DNA from: a virus
IMG/VR virus record: IMGVR_UViG_3300037336_000334
Span: 1-24,455 of that record
Direction: 5' to 3' (one strand)
Length of the DNA stretch: 24,455 nucleotides
Positions 6,150-13,056 of the stretch are shown here, one piece after another. The notes under the pieces are model-generated. The model saw nothing but the letters and a program-made list of their open reading frames with translations, had not been told where the DNA came from and made no database searches. A program made the translations under genes and the position numbers. The stretch's first letter is position 1. The number at the start of each line of letters is the position of its first letter.

Positions 6150-7525
6150 TATTTTGGTGCTACAGTTGAGTTATTAATAGATCTATCTTTTGGCGATGTT
6201 TCTTGCTGTTTTTCTGGAACGTTATGATAAAAGCCGATTTTGATATCAGTGTCAGGGAAGTTGGCTTTAATTGCATAATTGATTGCTTTGCAAATAATCA
6301 TTTCTTGAATATCAATACCGGTGTTTAGATAACTGATTAAGGCATACAACTGTTCAGAACCACTATCTACTTTGCCAGTTTCTGACATGTTGCCAAGTGC
6401 TGAATGTAACGATATACCCGACGAAACAGCACGGTCAGCACGTTGTGAAATAGCTATTTGTGCGTCTACGAAATCTTTAATGTTTTGATCAATAACTTTT
6501 ATTTCCCAACCATGTTCTATAAGGTTAGTTCCATCAACGGTAAACTCTTTTGAAGTATGTAGATATTTACCAACATTGCCCTCGCCTGATAACACTTTTG
6601 CAATCTTTTTAAGGAAATCAGTTTTATATTCTTCAAGCATGGATTGCTTGTATTCGATGCCTTTGAAAACACAGTTTTCTTTCATCTGGTTTTCTTTCTT
6701 ATCCCAATATGATTGAGGAGAAATTATGTGGTATTTTAAATTGATAGAGTTTTTAGATAACGCCTTAAAAATTAGAGGAACGGCTGTTGACCTGTTTAAC
6801 CATTCTAATGAACCATATATTTCTGGAACAGTATAATAGTCAGTACAGAATGTATATTTATTTGAATAAAGGATTGAGTTCTCGTTAGCAAAAGGATCGC
6901 GGAAATCAAACAATGGATAGGTTTTAGCTTCTAATGATTGCACATGTTTAAGCGCCCAATCAGTGACAATAACGTGCGTTGGTGTTTTCTCTTTAAATGC
7001 TCTAAGAACCGCTAATCTTGCTTTGTCTGTAGTCTCAATGTGTAACTGATTGATTAAGCCCTTGCCTATTCTAGAACCTTTGTTTAACTCAAATCTAGTA
7101 AACGTGCCTTGCACATGCTGGTAGTCTGTTGATGATTGTAGTAAATACTTCTCATAATCCCAGCCATCAAGCCATTTCTGAATAGCTTTATCTTCTGTCC
7201 ATGTACGTACTACTCTACCTTCCTTATATTCTTCTTTATATAACTTAGGACCAGAACCCCAGAGTAATTCTACTTTACGATTAAGTAAACCAGGAGCAAT
7301 ATAATTGTTCTGCACTACTTCTTTAATATAGCTAGGTAAATCATTGTTAATGCCAAAAGGATATACTAAGTAATCACCATAATAATTGTCGATGTTATTC
7401 CATTCCAATGATTGAGAACCACCTCTAAACTTATCGAAGTCTCTAGGGTTCTCAGCTATTTGATATGTGAACGCTACTTCTGGTGTCTGTACTATCGCAT
7501 CTCTGCCAACATATTCTATATTCAT
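6149..7525 (-). CDS. Phage portal protein (458 aa)
   Basis: The portal is the dodecameric ring at the capsid vertex through which DNA is packaged. Supporting features are the early segment NNDLPSYIKEVVQNNYIAPG followed by LLNRKVELLWGSGP (residues ~60-94), and a C-terminal region SGISLHSALGNMS...SGSEQLYALISYLNTG with a following long helix (QEMIICKAINYAIKANF). This is the usual arrangement of Bacteroidota phage portals, whose clip and wing/stem regions occupy these positions. The length is typical. It overlaps the 92-aa gene by 4 nt and the following gene by 1 nt. A phage-type promoter lies 20 nt upstream of the 92-aa gene. Portal would normally follow terL directly; here a cargo island of ~6 kb separates them. 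Confidence 0.85.
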   Translation of the reverse strand: MNIEYVGRDAIVQTPEVAFTYQIAENPRDFDKFRGGSQSLEWNNIDNYYGDYLVYPFGINNDLPSYIKEVVQNNYIAPGLLNRKVELLWGSGPKLYKEEYKEGRVVRTWTEDKAIQKWLDGWDYEKYLLQSSTDYQHVQGTFTRFELNKGSRIGKGLINQLHIETTDKARLAVLRAFKEKTPTHVIVTDWALKHVQSLEAKTYPLFDFRDPFANENSILYSNKYTFCTDYYTVPEIYGSLEWLNRSTAVPLIFKALSKNSINLKYHIISPQSYWDKKENQMKENCVFKGIEYKQSMLEEYKTDFLKKIAKVLSGEGNVGKYLHTSKEFTVDGTNLIEHGWEIKVIDQNIKDFVDAQIAISQRADRAVSSGISLHSALGNMSETGKVDSGSEQLYALISYLNTGIDIQEMIICKAINYAIKANFPDTDIKIGFYHNVPEKQQETSPKDRSINNSTVAPK

Positions 7526-7800
7526 GGTTTAATATTGTATTCGTTAAATGATTGTAACAATGCTATTCTACATTGTCTAGATATACTACCGTTGTCTATA
7601 TCTGTATAGGATAGCAACAAATGTGATTGATTACTTTGATCGTTTCTTAATGATTTTCTAAGCAATGCTTTACTAACTATCTTTAATCCAGCTGATGTGT
7701 TTCTAGTGGTATCAAGTGATATATAACTAAACGAAAAGGTAATGCCTAACTCAGTTAGTTCTTTCATTCGTCTTATAGCTTGATACGGAGTGATGTTCAT
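7522..7800 (-). CDS. Small phage protein preceding portal (92 aa)
   Basis: The protein begins MNITPYQAIRRMKELTELGI and contains FSFSYISLDTTRNTSAGLKIVSKALLRKSL, a pattern I recall from short proteins just upstream of portal in many Bacteroidota prophages. The function is unknown; the mixed alpha/beta character suggests a small structural or packaging accessory. The stop overlaps the portal start (4 nt). It is the first gene of the connector operon and lies ~13 nt behind the predicted transcription start of promoter 7820-7857. Confidence 0.68.
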   Translation of the reverse strand: MNITPYQAIRRMKELTELGITFSFSYISLDTTRNTSAGLKIVSKALLRKSLRNDQSNQSHLLLSYTDIDNGSISRQCRIALLQSFNEYNIKP

Positions 7801-7801
7801 T

Positions 7802-7811
7802 GGTAATTACC
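7802..7811. promoter_or_regulatory. Palindrome GGTAATTACC upstream of the portal operon
   Basis: This perfect 10-bp palindrome sits between the predicted transcription start and the ATG of the 92-aa gene. The same 10-mer occurs at 18170-18179 in another of the phage promoters. Confidence 0.4.
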
Positions 7812-7819
7812 TTATGGTA

Positions 7820-7857
7820 CAATATTACACACAACACATTACTATAATAGTAACATG
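7820..7857 (-). promoter_or_regulatory. Phage late promoter, portal operon (Pd)
   Basis: On the minus strand CATGTTACTA (7857-7848) is followed after exactly 20 nt by TAATATTG (7827-7820), one base off the Bacteroidota -7 box TAnnTTTG. It is one of four sites with the same layout, each in front of a phage module. TTACTATAATAGTAA (7839-7853) is also a perfect palindrome overlapping the upstream element. Confidence 0.65.
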
Positions 7858-7873
7858 AGACAAAAAGCTATAC

Positions 7874-8002
7874 ATGGTGTCCTACGGACTGCTTAAGTGG
7901 TGGAGCGTTCCGCTCTTCACGGTGCGGAACGTCATATATCTCACAATCGAGCGCTTTGGTAATGAGCAATACGAAACTGAGCGGGTCGGTGTTTTGCGTT
8001 AA
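7874..8002 (+). CDS. Short GC-rich ORF (42 aa), possibly a structured RNA instead
   Basis: An ATG-initiated frame encodes 42 residues beginning MVSYGLLKWWSVPLF and ending VGVLR. The region has about 50% GC, whereas its flanks are very AT-rich, so it stands out as foreign or constrained. The peptide is Trp/aromatic-rich in its first half and charged in its second (ERFGNEQYETERV). The same DNA can also fold: CGTTCCGC (7906-7913) pairs perfectly with GCGGAACG (7924-7931), and GTCC-tac-GGAC lies at 7879-7889. Its stop codon touches the left arm of a long inverted repeat at 8001-8048 that could terminate a transcript. Whether it is a micro-gene or an RNA cannot be decided from one sequence. Confidence 0.4.
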   Translation: MVSYGLLKWWSVPLFTVRNVIYLTIERFGNEQYETERVGVLR

Positions 8003-8048
8003 ATAAGTTAATTTAACCCTTTGTATATCAGGGTTAAATTACTTATTT
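8001..8048 (+). terminator. Long inverted repeat, probable terminator of the 42-aa unit
   Basis: The left arm (8001-8020) and right arm (8030-8048) pair along 19 bp with one bulged T around a 9-nt loop; the inner part is AACCCT/AGGGTT. It is followed by TATATGTTTTTATG. It begins within the stop codon of the 42-aa ORF. Beyond it, 8050-8180 is AT-rich with no gene visible. Confidence 0.5.
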
Positions 8049-8180
8049 ATATGTTTTTATGTTTTTTGCTTTTTATTTAAACACCTGTTTTCTATTTGCT
8101 TTTTTATTACTTTCTCTTATTTAGAATTATTATAAATGTTTGATTAAAGTGCTGTAAATGTGTTTTTATGTCTTTTTATT

Positions 8181-8210
8181 TCCGTATTTATACGGAATTT
8201 ATTATCTTTA
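8181..8210 (+). promoter_or_regulatory. Promoter/operator of the plus-strand cargo operon
   Basis: TCCGTATTTATACGGA (8181-8196) is an inverted repeat with 7-bp arms. It contains the same CCGTA-N4-TACGG as the site before the small HTH gene (3459-3472). TATCTTTA (8203-8210) is one base from the -7 consensus TAnnTTTG, which would put the palindrome in the -33 to -7 spacer, a repressor position. The first gene starts 30 nt downstream. Confidence 0.5.
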
Positions 8211-8239
8211 AGTATTGAAAATCAATAAAATATAACATT

Positions 8240-8671
8240 ATGAGTACAGTAAAAAACGCTCCCAAAAATGGGCATGAGGTAAAAAGTTTACCAGGAGCAA
8301 AAAAAGAAACGCCTGCAGTAGTTGAAAAAAATTCGACCGAAGAAGCCGAAGCAAAAAAAGAAGTAATTGCTTTGCTTGACAAATTCAGACCAGAACCGCA
8401 CAAAAGCGCAGAAAGTAGAATTGAGAGAATGAAACAATTTGAAGCACTTTCAAATCGTTACGGAGTTTTAAAGTCAAAGGATAACGAACTAAGAACTTTT
8501 GAAGCAGGAAACGACAAGCTAAGCGCAAAAGTTGTTTTTAAAAATGCGCAAGGTTTTGAATTCGTAGTAAACAATTCAAACGTTATTGAAAAACTGATTG
8601 AAGCAGGAAAAAAAGAACTTTCTATACTGCTGAATGAAGCGGAAAACGAAGTTTTAACCTTTGACATCTAA
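8240..8671 (+). CDS. Hypothetical accessory protein (143 aa)
   Basis: This is the first gene of the plus-strand cargo operon. The N-terminal ~45 residues are low-complexity and charged (Lys, Glu, Ala, Pro), followed by a helical region (KKEVIALLDKFRPEPHKSAESRIERMKQFEAL). The C-terminal half is strand-rich (KLSAKVVFKNAQGFEFVV) and ends with a helix (NVIEKLIEAGKKELSILLNEAENEVL). It has no recognised family; I recall similar proteins on Bacteroidota mobile elements. It is followed at once by a strong terminator hairpin, so the downstream genes may be expressed at a lower level. A palindromic operator lies 45-60 nt upstream. Confidence 0.68.
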   Translation: MSTVKNAPKNGHEVKSLPGAKKETPAVVEKNSTEEAEAKKEVIALLDKFRPEPHKSAESRIERMKQFEALSNRYGVLKSKDNELRTFEAGNDKLSAKVVFKNAQGFEFVVNNSNVIEKLIEAGKKELSILLNEAENEVLTFDI

Positions 8672-8681
8672 ACTAAAAGAC

Positions 8682-8714
8682 AAAGCCCTATTTGTCGAGA
8701 ATAGGGCTTTTTTT
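8682..8714 (+). terminator. Rho-independent terminator or attenuator
   Basis: AAAGCCCTATT (8682-8692) pairs perfectly with AATAGGGCTTT (8700-8710) around a 7-nt loop, followed by more T. It lies between the first and second genes of the plus-strand operon. Confidence 0.75.
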
Positions 8715-8735
8715 AATCAACAAATATTATAAGCC

Positions 8736-8966
8736 ATGACGCAAACAACATTTCACGCCAAAAGTACAAATTCTACGCCATTAAGCGCACAAGTAAGACA
8801 AATTTTAAACGAAAAAGGTTTTTCTTTTTTGTTTAACTGGGATGATTACGCCCATTATAGAACCGAAGCAAAAAACGCTTTTAACAAAGCCTTAGCCATT
8901 GCGGAACTATTTATACAAAATACAGACTGTAACTCTGATTTATACGATTATGATTGCAACTGCTAA
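8736..8966 (+). CDS. Hypothetical accessory protein (76 aa)
   Basis: This is a small protein with a polar N-terminus (TQTTFHAKSTNSTPLSAQ), a central helical/aromatic part (VRQILNEKGFSFLFNWDDYAHYRTEAKNAFNKALAIAELF) and an unusual Asp/Cys-rich end (DCNSDLYDYDCNC). The three Cys and five Asp in the last 13 residues might bind metal, but this is speculation. Its last 17 nt overlap the SymE-like gene, so the two are coupled. No family is recognised. Confidence 0.6.
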   Translation: MTQTTFHAKSTNSTPLSAQVRQILNEKGFSFLFNWDDYAHYRTEAKNAFNKALAIAELFIQNTDCNSDLYDYDCNC

Positions 8967-9138
8967 AATACGAAAACTAAAAATTTCTTCATCATATCAC
9001 AAAGCATTATGGAAGAAAGCCACATTCAAACCGAAATTAACTATTTCGGGCGATTGGATGCAAAGAGCAGGTTTTGAAATTGGCGACAACGTGACCGTTT
9101 CCGTTTCTGATAATTTACTGATAATTCAAAAACTATGA
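8950..9138 (+). CDS. SymE-like toxin (62 aa)
   Basis: The segment KPKLTISGDWMQRAGFEIGD followed by NVTVSVSDNLLIIQKL (residues 27-62) matches the SymE toxin core (pattern P.L.L.G.W...AGF..G..V.V....L.I). SymE proteins have an AbrB/MazE-type fold; in E. coli SymE condenses or cuts nucleic acid and is repressed by an antisense RNA. The start MIATAKI at 8950 keeps the whole domain and overlaps the upstream gene by 17 nt; a start at 8899 would lie entirely within that gene. Its stop overlaps the next ATG (ATGA). No antisense promoter was identified, so a type I arrangement is not shown. It could instead act as a DNA-binding regulator. Confidence 0.72.
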   Translation: MIATAKIRKLKISSSYHKALWKKATFKPKLTISGDWMQRAGFEIGDNVTVSVSDNLLIIQKL

Positions 9139-9551
9139 TTATAAAAAGGTTTAACCCCGATTGTAAAAAGTCGGGTGAAACTGTTTTTTATATTCAATCT
9201 CACGGACTAAACGCAGGAAGACCACTAAAAAAACCAATTCCCAACAGTTGGGAAATAGAGATCAACAATAACAAAGCTTTTGAAATTTGTTTTGTTGTTT
9301 TCAATTCCAAGATTTTAAACAATTATTTGCGTGGTTCCGTCATTCCTTTTTTAAGTTTACACGAATACAAAAAAATTATTTCACCTTATTTATTAAAACC
9401 GATTTTAGAAGATGCAGTAAACCAAAAAATTAACGCCATTTCTAAAATTGATGCAGCACTGGAAGAGCTAGAGCAAAGGAAAGATTTATACAAACAACTT
9501 AAAAACGCTTTGAGTTTTGAAATACTAAAAAATATAAACGCCACTTTATAA
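9135..9551 (+). CDS. DUF6943-like protein coupled to SymE (138 aa)
   Basis: The motifs FYIQSHGLNAGRPLKKPIPNSW (residues 18-39) and a later GSVIPFLSLHEYKKII match what I remember of DUF6943, a Bacteroidota family of unknown function. The C-terminal ~45 residues (EDAVNQKINAISKIDAALEELEQRKDLYKQL) form a probable coiled coil. The gene starts inside the SymE stop codon (4-nt ATGA overlap). The tight coupling makes it a candidate partner, antidote or co-factor of the SymE-like protein. The stop codon lies within the terminator hairpin at 9536-9560. Confidence 0.68.
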   Translation: MIIKRFNPDCKKSGETVFYIQSHGLNAGRPLKKPIPNSWEIEINNNKAFEICFVVFNSKILNNYLRGSVIPFLSLHEYKKIISPYLLKPILEDAVNQKINAISKIDAALEELEQRKDLYKQLKNALSFEILKNINATL

Positions 9552-9561
9552 GTGGCGTTTT
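9536..9561. terminator. Terminator of the plus-strand cargo operon
   Basis: AAACGCCACTT (9536-9546) and AAGTGGCGTTT (9550-9560) form a perfect 11-bp stem with a 3-nt loop, overlapping the stop of the 138-aa gene. Confidence 0.7.
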
Positions 9562-9576
9562 GAATTAAAAAAAATT

Positions 9577-9616
9577 TCGCCGCACGGCGGCGAGTAGGGT
9601 GTTTTTTTTATTTTTA
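9577..9616. terminator. GC-rich hairpin between convergent operons
   Basis: TCGCCG (9577-9582) pairs with CGGCGA (9588-9593) around CACGG. A run of T follows on the plus strand from ~9602 and a run of A precedes it. With the hairpin at 9536-9560 it forms a double stop between the convergent cargo operons. Confidence 0.5.
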
Positions 9617-9618
9617 TT

Positions 9619-9927
9619 TTAAAAAAAATCTTCATCGTCAATATCTTCTACATCTTGTTCCAGTAATCTTTCTTCAATTGCTAAAAAGTTCCACGCTTCA
9701 ATTAAAATTTTTTCTTTTATTTTATCTGAAACATCATCGCCATCAAACCACTGCACTTCTGCAATTGAATCGTAAAACTCATCATAAGAAGAAAAATAAG
9801 CTTCGCCAACTTTATATCGTATAAACACACGAGGAAAACTCATTTTAATTATTGTTTCTTCTCCGTCATAGTGCTGATGATTCTCGCCCCACCAATAATG
9901 CTTATGTTCTTCAAATTTCTTCATCAT
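9619..9927 (-). CDS. Acidic hypothetical protein, last gene of the IbrAB operon (102 aa)
   Basis: The N-terminus is rich in His and Trp (EEHKHYWWGENHQHYDGEE), which might bind metal. A strand-rich middle follows (MSFPRVFIRYKVGEAYFSSYDEFYD), then a helix, then a very acidic C-terminus (EQDVEDIDDEDFF). The start overlaps the XRE gene by 17 nt (a second ATG lies at 9924). An acidic tail next to a DNA-binding protein could suggest an inhibitor or DNA mimic, but nothing more specific can be said. No family is recognised. Confidence 0.62.
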   Translation of the reverse strand: MMKKFEEHKHYWWGENHQHYDGEETIIKMSFPRVFIRYKVGEAYFSSYDEFYDSIAEVQWFDGDDVSDKIKEKILIEAWNFLAIEERLLEQDVEDIDDEDFF

Positions 9928-10156
9928 TAATTTTTAAGGTTAATTCTAAAACTTCTAATATAGCATACAACTGGTCCGCATTAGGTGAAAATTGACAACC
10001 TTCTATTCTAAGTATTGTATTTCTTGAAAACCCTACGGCATCAGCAAGTTGTTCCTGTGTCATTCCTTTTTGCACACGTGCCGTTTGGATTGCTTCCGCC
10101 ACTTTTTCACGCTTTCTTTCTATTAGCATTGATTCTACGATGTTTATATCTTTCAT
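9911..10156 (-). CDS. XRE-family HTH regulator (81 aa)
   Basis: This is a textbook XRE/Cro helix-turn-helix: KVAEAIQTARVQKGMTQEQLADAVGFSRNTILRIEG (residues ~18-53), followed by PNADQLYAILEVLELTLKI, the usual dimerisation tail. It probably binds the operon's own promoter, where an inverted repeat ATGTAAC-N6-GTTACAT overlaps the -7 box (13761-13780). The start MKDINIV at 10156 is chosen because its ATG overlaps the IbrA-like stop as ATGA. The longer start at 10171 would overlap by 19 nt. Confidence 0.8.
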   Translation of the reverse strand: MKDINIVESMLIERKREKVAEAIQTARVQKGMTQEQLADAVGFSRNTILRIEGCQFSPNADQLYAILEVLELTLKINDEEI

Positions 10157-11286
10157 AATAATTGTGTCCACTTTTTAATAATTTCGTCCTCTCTCTTCAA
10201 TTTGTTTTTAAATAAAATCTGTCCTTTCGTATAATTAAATTCAAAATCTCTGCTCCAGGTAATATTACCTTCCCAGTCACATAGTAAAATGCGCTTTACC
10301 ATATATTTATTGGCTGCTACATCGTCAGTTTCTCCAAATCTACTCCATTGATATTCAAATATTTTTTTTAAATCTGGATGGATTGATTTTAACAAAAAAT
10401 CTTTATACTCTTTCCAGGTTTTAAAATTTTCAGGAAGTTTTTTTATAGAATAAATTAGGTTTTCTTTTCCATACATTGCAGCTGTATGAACGCCTTTCAA
10501 TCTTTTTTCTAATTTGTCGTATGTTTCAGGCTCTAACTCCTGCAAATCAGTAAGACAACGAAATGCTTTTTCGTGTACTAAATTTGAAACTCGAAACATT
10601 TTTAAATTCCCGCCTAGCATGTACATTTTATCATAAACCTTATTGTACTTTAAGTTGTTTTCAATTAGATATTTCCAAACATCCGTATACCTCCAATCAA
10701 TAATTGGGTAAGCTTTGTGTGGTTCTGTTTTTCTACGTAACCAAAAAAGTTCAGAATCTTCGCCAAACATTACAAATCTCCTATCAGGACTTTCCTCAGC
10801 TCGAAGTCCAATTATAGAAACAAAACTTCCTTCAAAGTTTTTCCTGTTCTGCTGAGCCACCCAAAGATTAAACTTGTAAAATCGCTTTGGATATTTGTAA
10901 TCTAACTTTTGAATAGCTAAATCATTTTTTTCTCTTACCCATTCTTCTCCTTCTCCCCAAGCCCAAAGAAACAGTTGTTCGTGACTTGCGGCATTAGTCA
11001 TAAATATAGGGACTTGATACCATTGCGGAATAACATTTGGTTGTAGCATCGCCCATTCCACAAAATCAATTGTCCCTTGGTATTCCGCTTCTTGATCTTG
11101 AAAGTATAAAATAAATTTTCTATTCCTTTTCTTCGCTTCTTCATTTACTAAATAAAACAATACTGTACTGTCTTTTCCGCCTGAAAAAGCAAGTTGAATA
11201 TTATCATAATTATCAAATAAAAATGATATTCTTTTGTTTACGGCTGATAAAACATCAAGCGTTCCTCTTATTACCGTTCTAGCCAT
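10153..11286 (-). CDS. ibrA: IbrA-like phosphoadenosine phosphosulfate reductase-family protein (377 aa)
   Basis: The PP-loop SGGKDST at residues 35-41 is the pyrophosphate-binding motif of the PAPS reductase/adenine nucleotide alpha-hydrolase superfamily. Further conserved stretches are YFQDQEAEYQGTIDFVE (after the PP-loop), GLRAEESPDRR, WLRRKTEPHKAYPIIDWRYTDVWKYL and HPDLKKIFEYQWSRFG. The length and the neighbouring ParB-like gene match IbrA (DUF3440-containing). IbrA/IbrB were named as regulators of immunoglobulin-binding proteins in E. coli, and the chemistry of IbrA is not established. DndC, which acts in DNA phosphorothioation, belongs to the same superfamily. It lies 4 nt after ibrB and overlaps the XRE gene by 4 nt. 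Confidence 0.82.
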   Translation of the reverse strand: MARTVIRGTLDVLSAVNKRISFLFDNYDNIQLAFSGGKDSTVLFYLVNEEAKKRNRKFILYFQDQEAEYQGTIDFVEWAMLQPNVIPQWYQVPIFMTNAASHEQLFLWAWGEGEEWVREKNDLAIQKLDYKYPKRFYKFNLWVAQQNRKNFEGSFVSIIGLRAEESPDRRFVMFGEDSELFWLRRKTEPHKAYPIIDWRYTDVWKYLIENNLKYNKVYDKMYMLGGNLKMFRVSNLVHEKAFRCLTDLQELEPETYDKLEKRLKGVHTAAMYGKENLIYSIKKLPENFKTWKEYKDFLLKSIHPDLKKIFEYQWSRFGETDDVAANKYMVKRILLCDWEGNITWSRDFEFNYTKGQILFKNKLKREDEIIKKWTQLL

Positions 11287-11290
11287 TGTC

Positions 11291-11833
11291 TTATATTTCA
11301 GGTTTAATATCTTCCTCTACTTCTACAATTTGTCGTTCAATAGAATAAGGAACGCCCATAATTTCACTTGCAATTCCTTTTAATCCAATTAATCGCTGCA
11401 CTTCTTCCAAAGTCATTCCTAACTCTTTCATTATTTTTATTTCATCCCAGCCCGATTTTAACATTCCAACTAAAGAGGCTTGAAGTTCTACTTCGTGTTT
11501 TCCCCTGGCTCGATTATGCCGAATAGTCGACGCCATACGGTCGCTAATATCTTTTTCAATTACTGAAACAGGCAACATTCCGTTTTCACGTTCAAAAATA
11601 TTCTTATAACGAACCATTATTGTGTATCTGTGAAAGCCATCTACAATAATGTATTTATCTGTTTCCTTATTGTAAAAACAAACGATTGGCATTGTATATC
11701 CATCACTTTTGATGCTTTGATACAATAAATCCATTTCTCTTTTAGCAACGTGATTCGGGTTGTAATCATTGGCTTCAATTTTATCCAATGCCACTGCAAT
11801 CACATTATATACTGGGCTTATAAACTTTTTCAT
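11291..11833 (-). CDS. ibrB: IbrB-like ParB/sulfiredoxin-fold protein (180 aa)
   Basis: The N-terminal ~115 residues are ParB-like: LDKIEANDYNPNHVAKREMD (residues 16-35), IVDGFHRY (63-70) corresponding to the ParB 'DG.HR' box, and TIRHNRARGKH (103-113) corresponding to the 'N..R' box. A helical HTH-like segment follows (DEIKIMKELGMTLEEVQRLIGL). This size and partner match IbrB. ParB-fold proteins bind CTP or ATP, and some act as nucleases or regulators; which applies here is unknown. The start overlaps the helicase stop as ATGA, so helicase, IbrB and IbrA are translated as a coupled set. Confidence 0.82.
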   Translation of the reverse strand: MKKFISPVYNVIAVALDKIEANDYNPNHVAKREMDLLYQSIKSDGYTMPIVCFYNKETDKYIIVDGFHRYTIMVRYKNIFERENGMLPVSVIEKDISDRMASTIRHNRARGKHEVELQASLVGMLKSGWDEIKIMKELGMTLEEVQRLIGLKGIASEIMGVPYSIERQIVEVEEDIKPEI

Positions 11834-13056
11834 AAAATTTCCTTTAATTCCTTCTTACTAATACTTTTAAAATACTCCGCTTGACTGACTTTCTTTTGAA
11901 TATTCAAATCAAATAACTTTTCTAATCCTACATTTCCAGTCATATCAAAATAATGGACGTCCTGTTCCTGTCCTGTTCTAAAACTTCGTCTTGATCCTTG
12001 ATGTTTCAATCCGTAATCCCATATTTTATCCCAATAAATTGTATAAGGAAGATGCTGCAAGTTCAATCCTAAACTTTCTTTTTGATAACTCAAAACGGTC
12101 GCTTTTGGGAAACGTTTCTTTAATTCTTCTTGACTTATTATAAATCTCGCAAAAATGATATGCTTGTCTTCTGGATAGCTTTCAAAATGTTTTTCTAAAG
12201 CTTGAAATTTACTTTCGCTCACGCAATAACCCATTTGCATTTTAGTGGTCATTGCTAGAAAAATATTGTTGTTCATTGCCAAAAGTTTTTCATCGTCCAA
12301 ATACTTTTCTTTGATGAAATCATATTCTTTTTTATCATCTTCTGAAATCTCATAAGCAATATCTGAATAGATCTGCTTTATGTTCAACTGCAAATCGCAC
12401 TCAAAAACATAGTGGCGAATTAAGGAATACAGATAGTCAATGTTTTCATAACCCGAAATAAACTCTTTCGTGTAGCTTTTATGTCCAAAGGTTTTAGTTA
12501 CGGTTGTAACTTCGCAAAATGTGTTTTTAAATTCCGCTATCGGCATACCGAGAATTTTTGGCGAAAGAAATTCCATCTGGCTCCATAAGTCGAGCAAGTT
12601 CCGAGTAATTGGCGTACCGTTTAAAATCAACTTATATTCGACCATTTTACTCAAAGTCAATAGTCGTTGCGTTCGCTTTGCATCGTGATTTTTAATTTTC
12701 AAACTTTCGTCCACAACCAAAAAACACCGCCAAGCTGTTGAAATTTTCTTGTACAATTGTAAATATTCTCGATCTGACATTCCAATACTTTCAACGCCAA
12801 TGTAAATAATGTTTTCGCATTTGAACCCGCCCCATTTATTTATTTCATCAATAATGGACGGAATATTGTCTTTAGGTTTAATCGTTCGCAATGGACCAAC
12901 CCACACCACTAAATCTACACCAGGAACAGAATTTACAAGTTCAATTGTAGGCCGTGTTTTCGCCGTTCCCGCTTCCATGAACAAAGCGCCAAATTTACCT
13001 TTGATAAATTTGTCTTTCACTTCTTTTTGCTGTGGCAATAAAGCTATCTTTTCCAT
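11830..13056 (-). CDS. SNF2-type superfamily 2 helicase (408 aa)
   Basis: The helicase motifs appear in order: motif I MEAGTAKT (27-34), motif II VVDES (114-118), motif III LNGTPITRN (145-153), motif V SLGLNLQ (328-334) and motif VI QGSRRSFRTGQEQ (353-365). The QGSxxRxxRxGQ type of motif VI is characteristic of SNF2/Rad54-like translocases. At 408 aa it is a compact, single-unit protein without extra DNA-binding or nuclease domains. Motif I ends TAKT instead of the usual GKT. It overlaps the upstream 107-aa gene by 13 nt and IbrB by 4 nt. It likely moves on or remodels double-stranded DNA for the neighbouring IbrA/IbrB pair. Confidence 0.82.
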   Translation of the reverse strand: MEKIALLPQQKEVKDKFIKGKFGALFMEAGTAKTRPTIELVNSVPGVDLVVWVGPLRTIKPKDNIPSIIDEINKWGGFKCENIIYIGVESIGMSDREYLQLYKKISTAWRCFLVVDESLKIKNHDAKRTQRLLTLSKMVEYKLILNGTPITRNLLDLWSQMEFLSPKILGMPIAEFKNTFCEVTTVTKTFGHKSYTKEFISGYENIDYLYSLIRHYVFECDLQLNIKQIYSDIAYEISEDDKKEYDFIKEKYLDDEKLLAMNNNIFLAMTTKMQMGYCVSESKFQALEKHFESYPEDKHIIFARFIISQEELKKRFPKATVLSYQKESLGLNLQHLPYTIYWDKIWDYGLKHQGSRRSFRTGQEQDVHYFDMTGNVGLEKLFDLNIQKKVSQAEYFKSISKKELKEIL

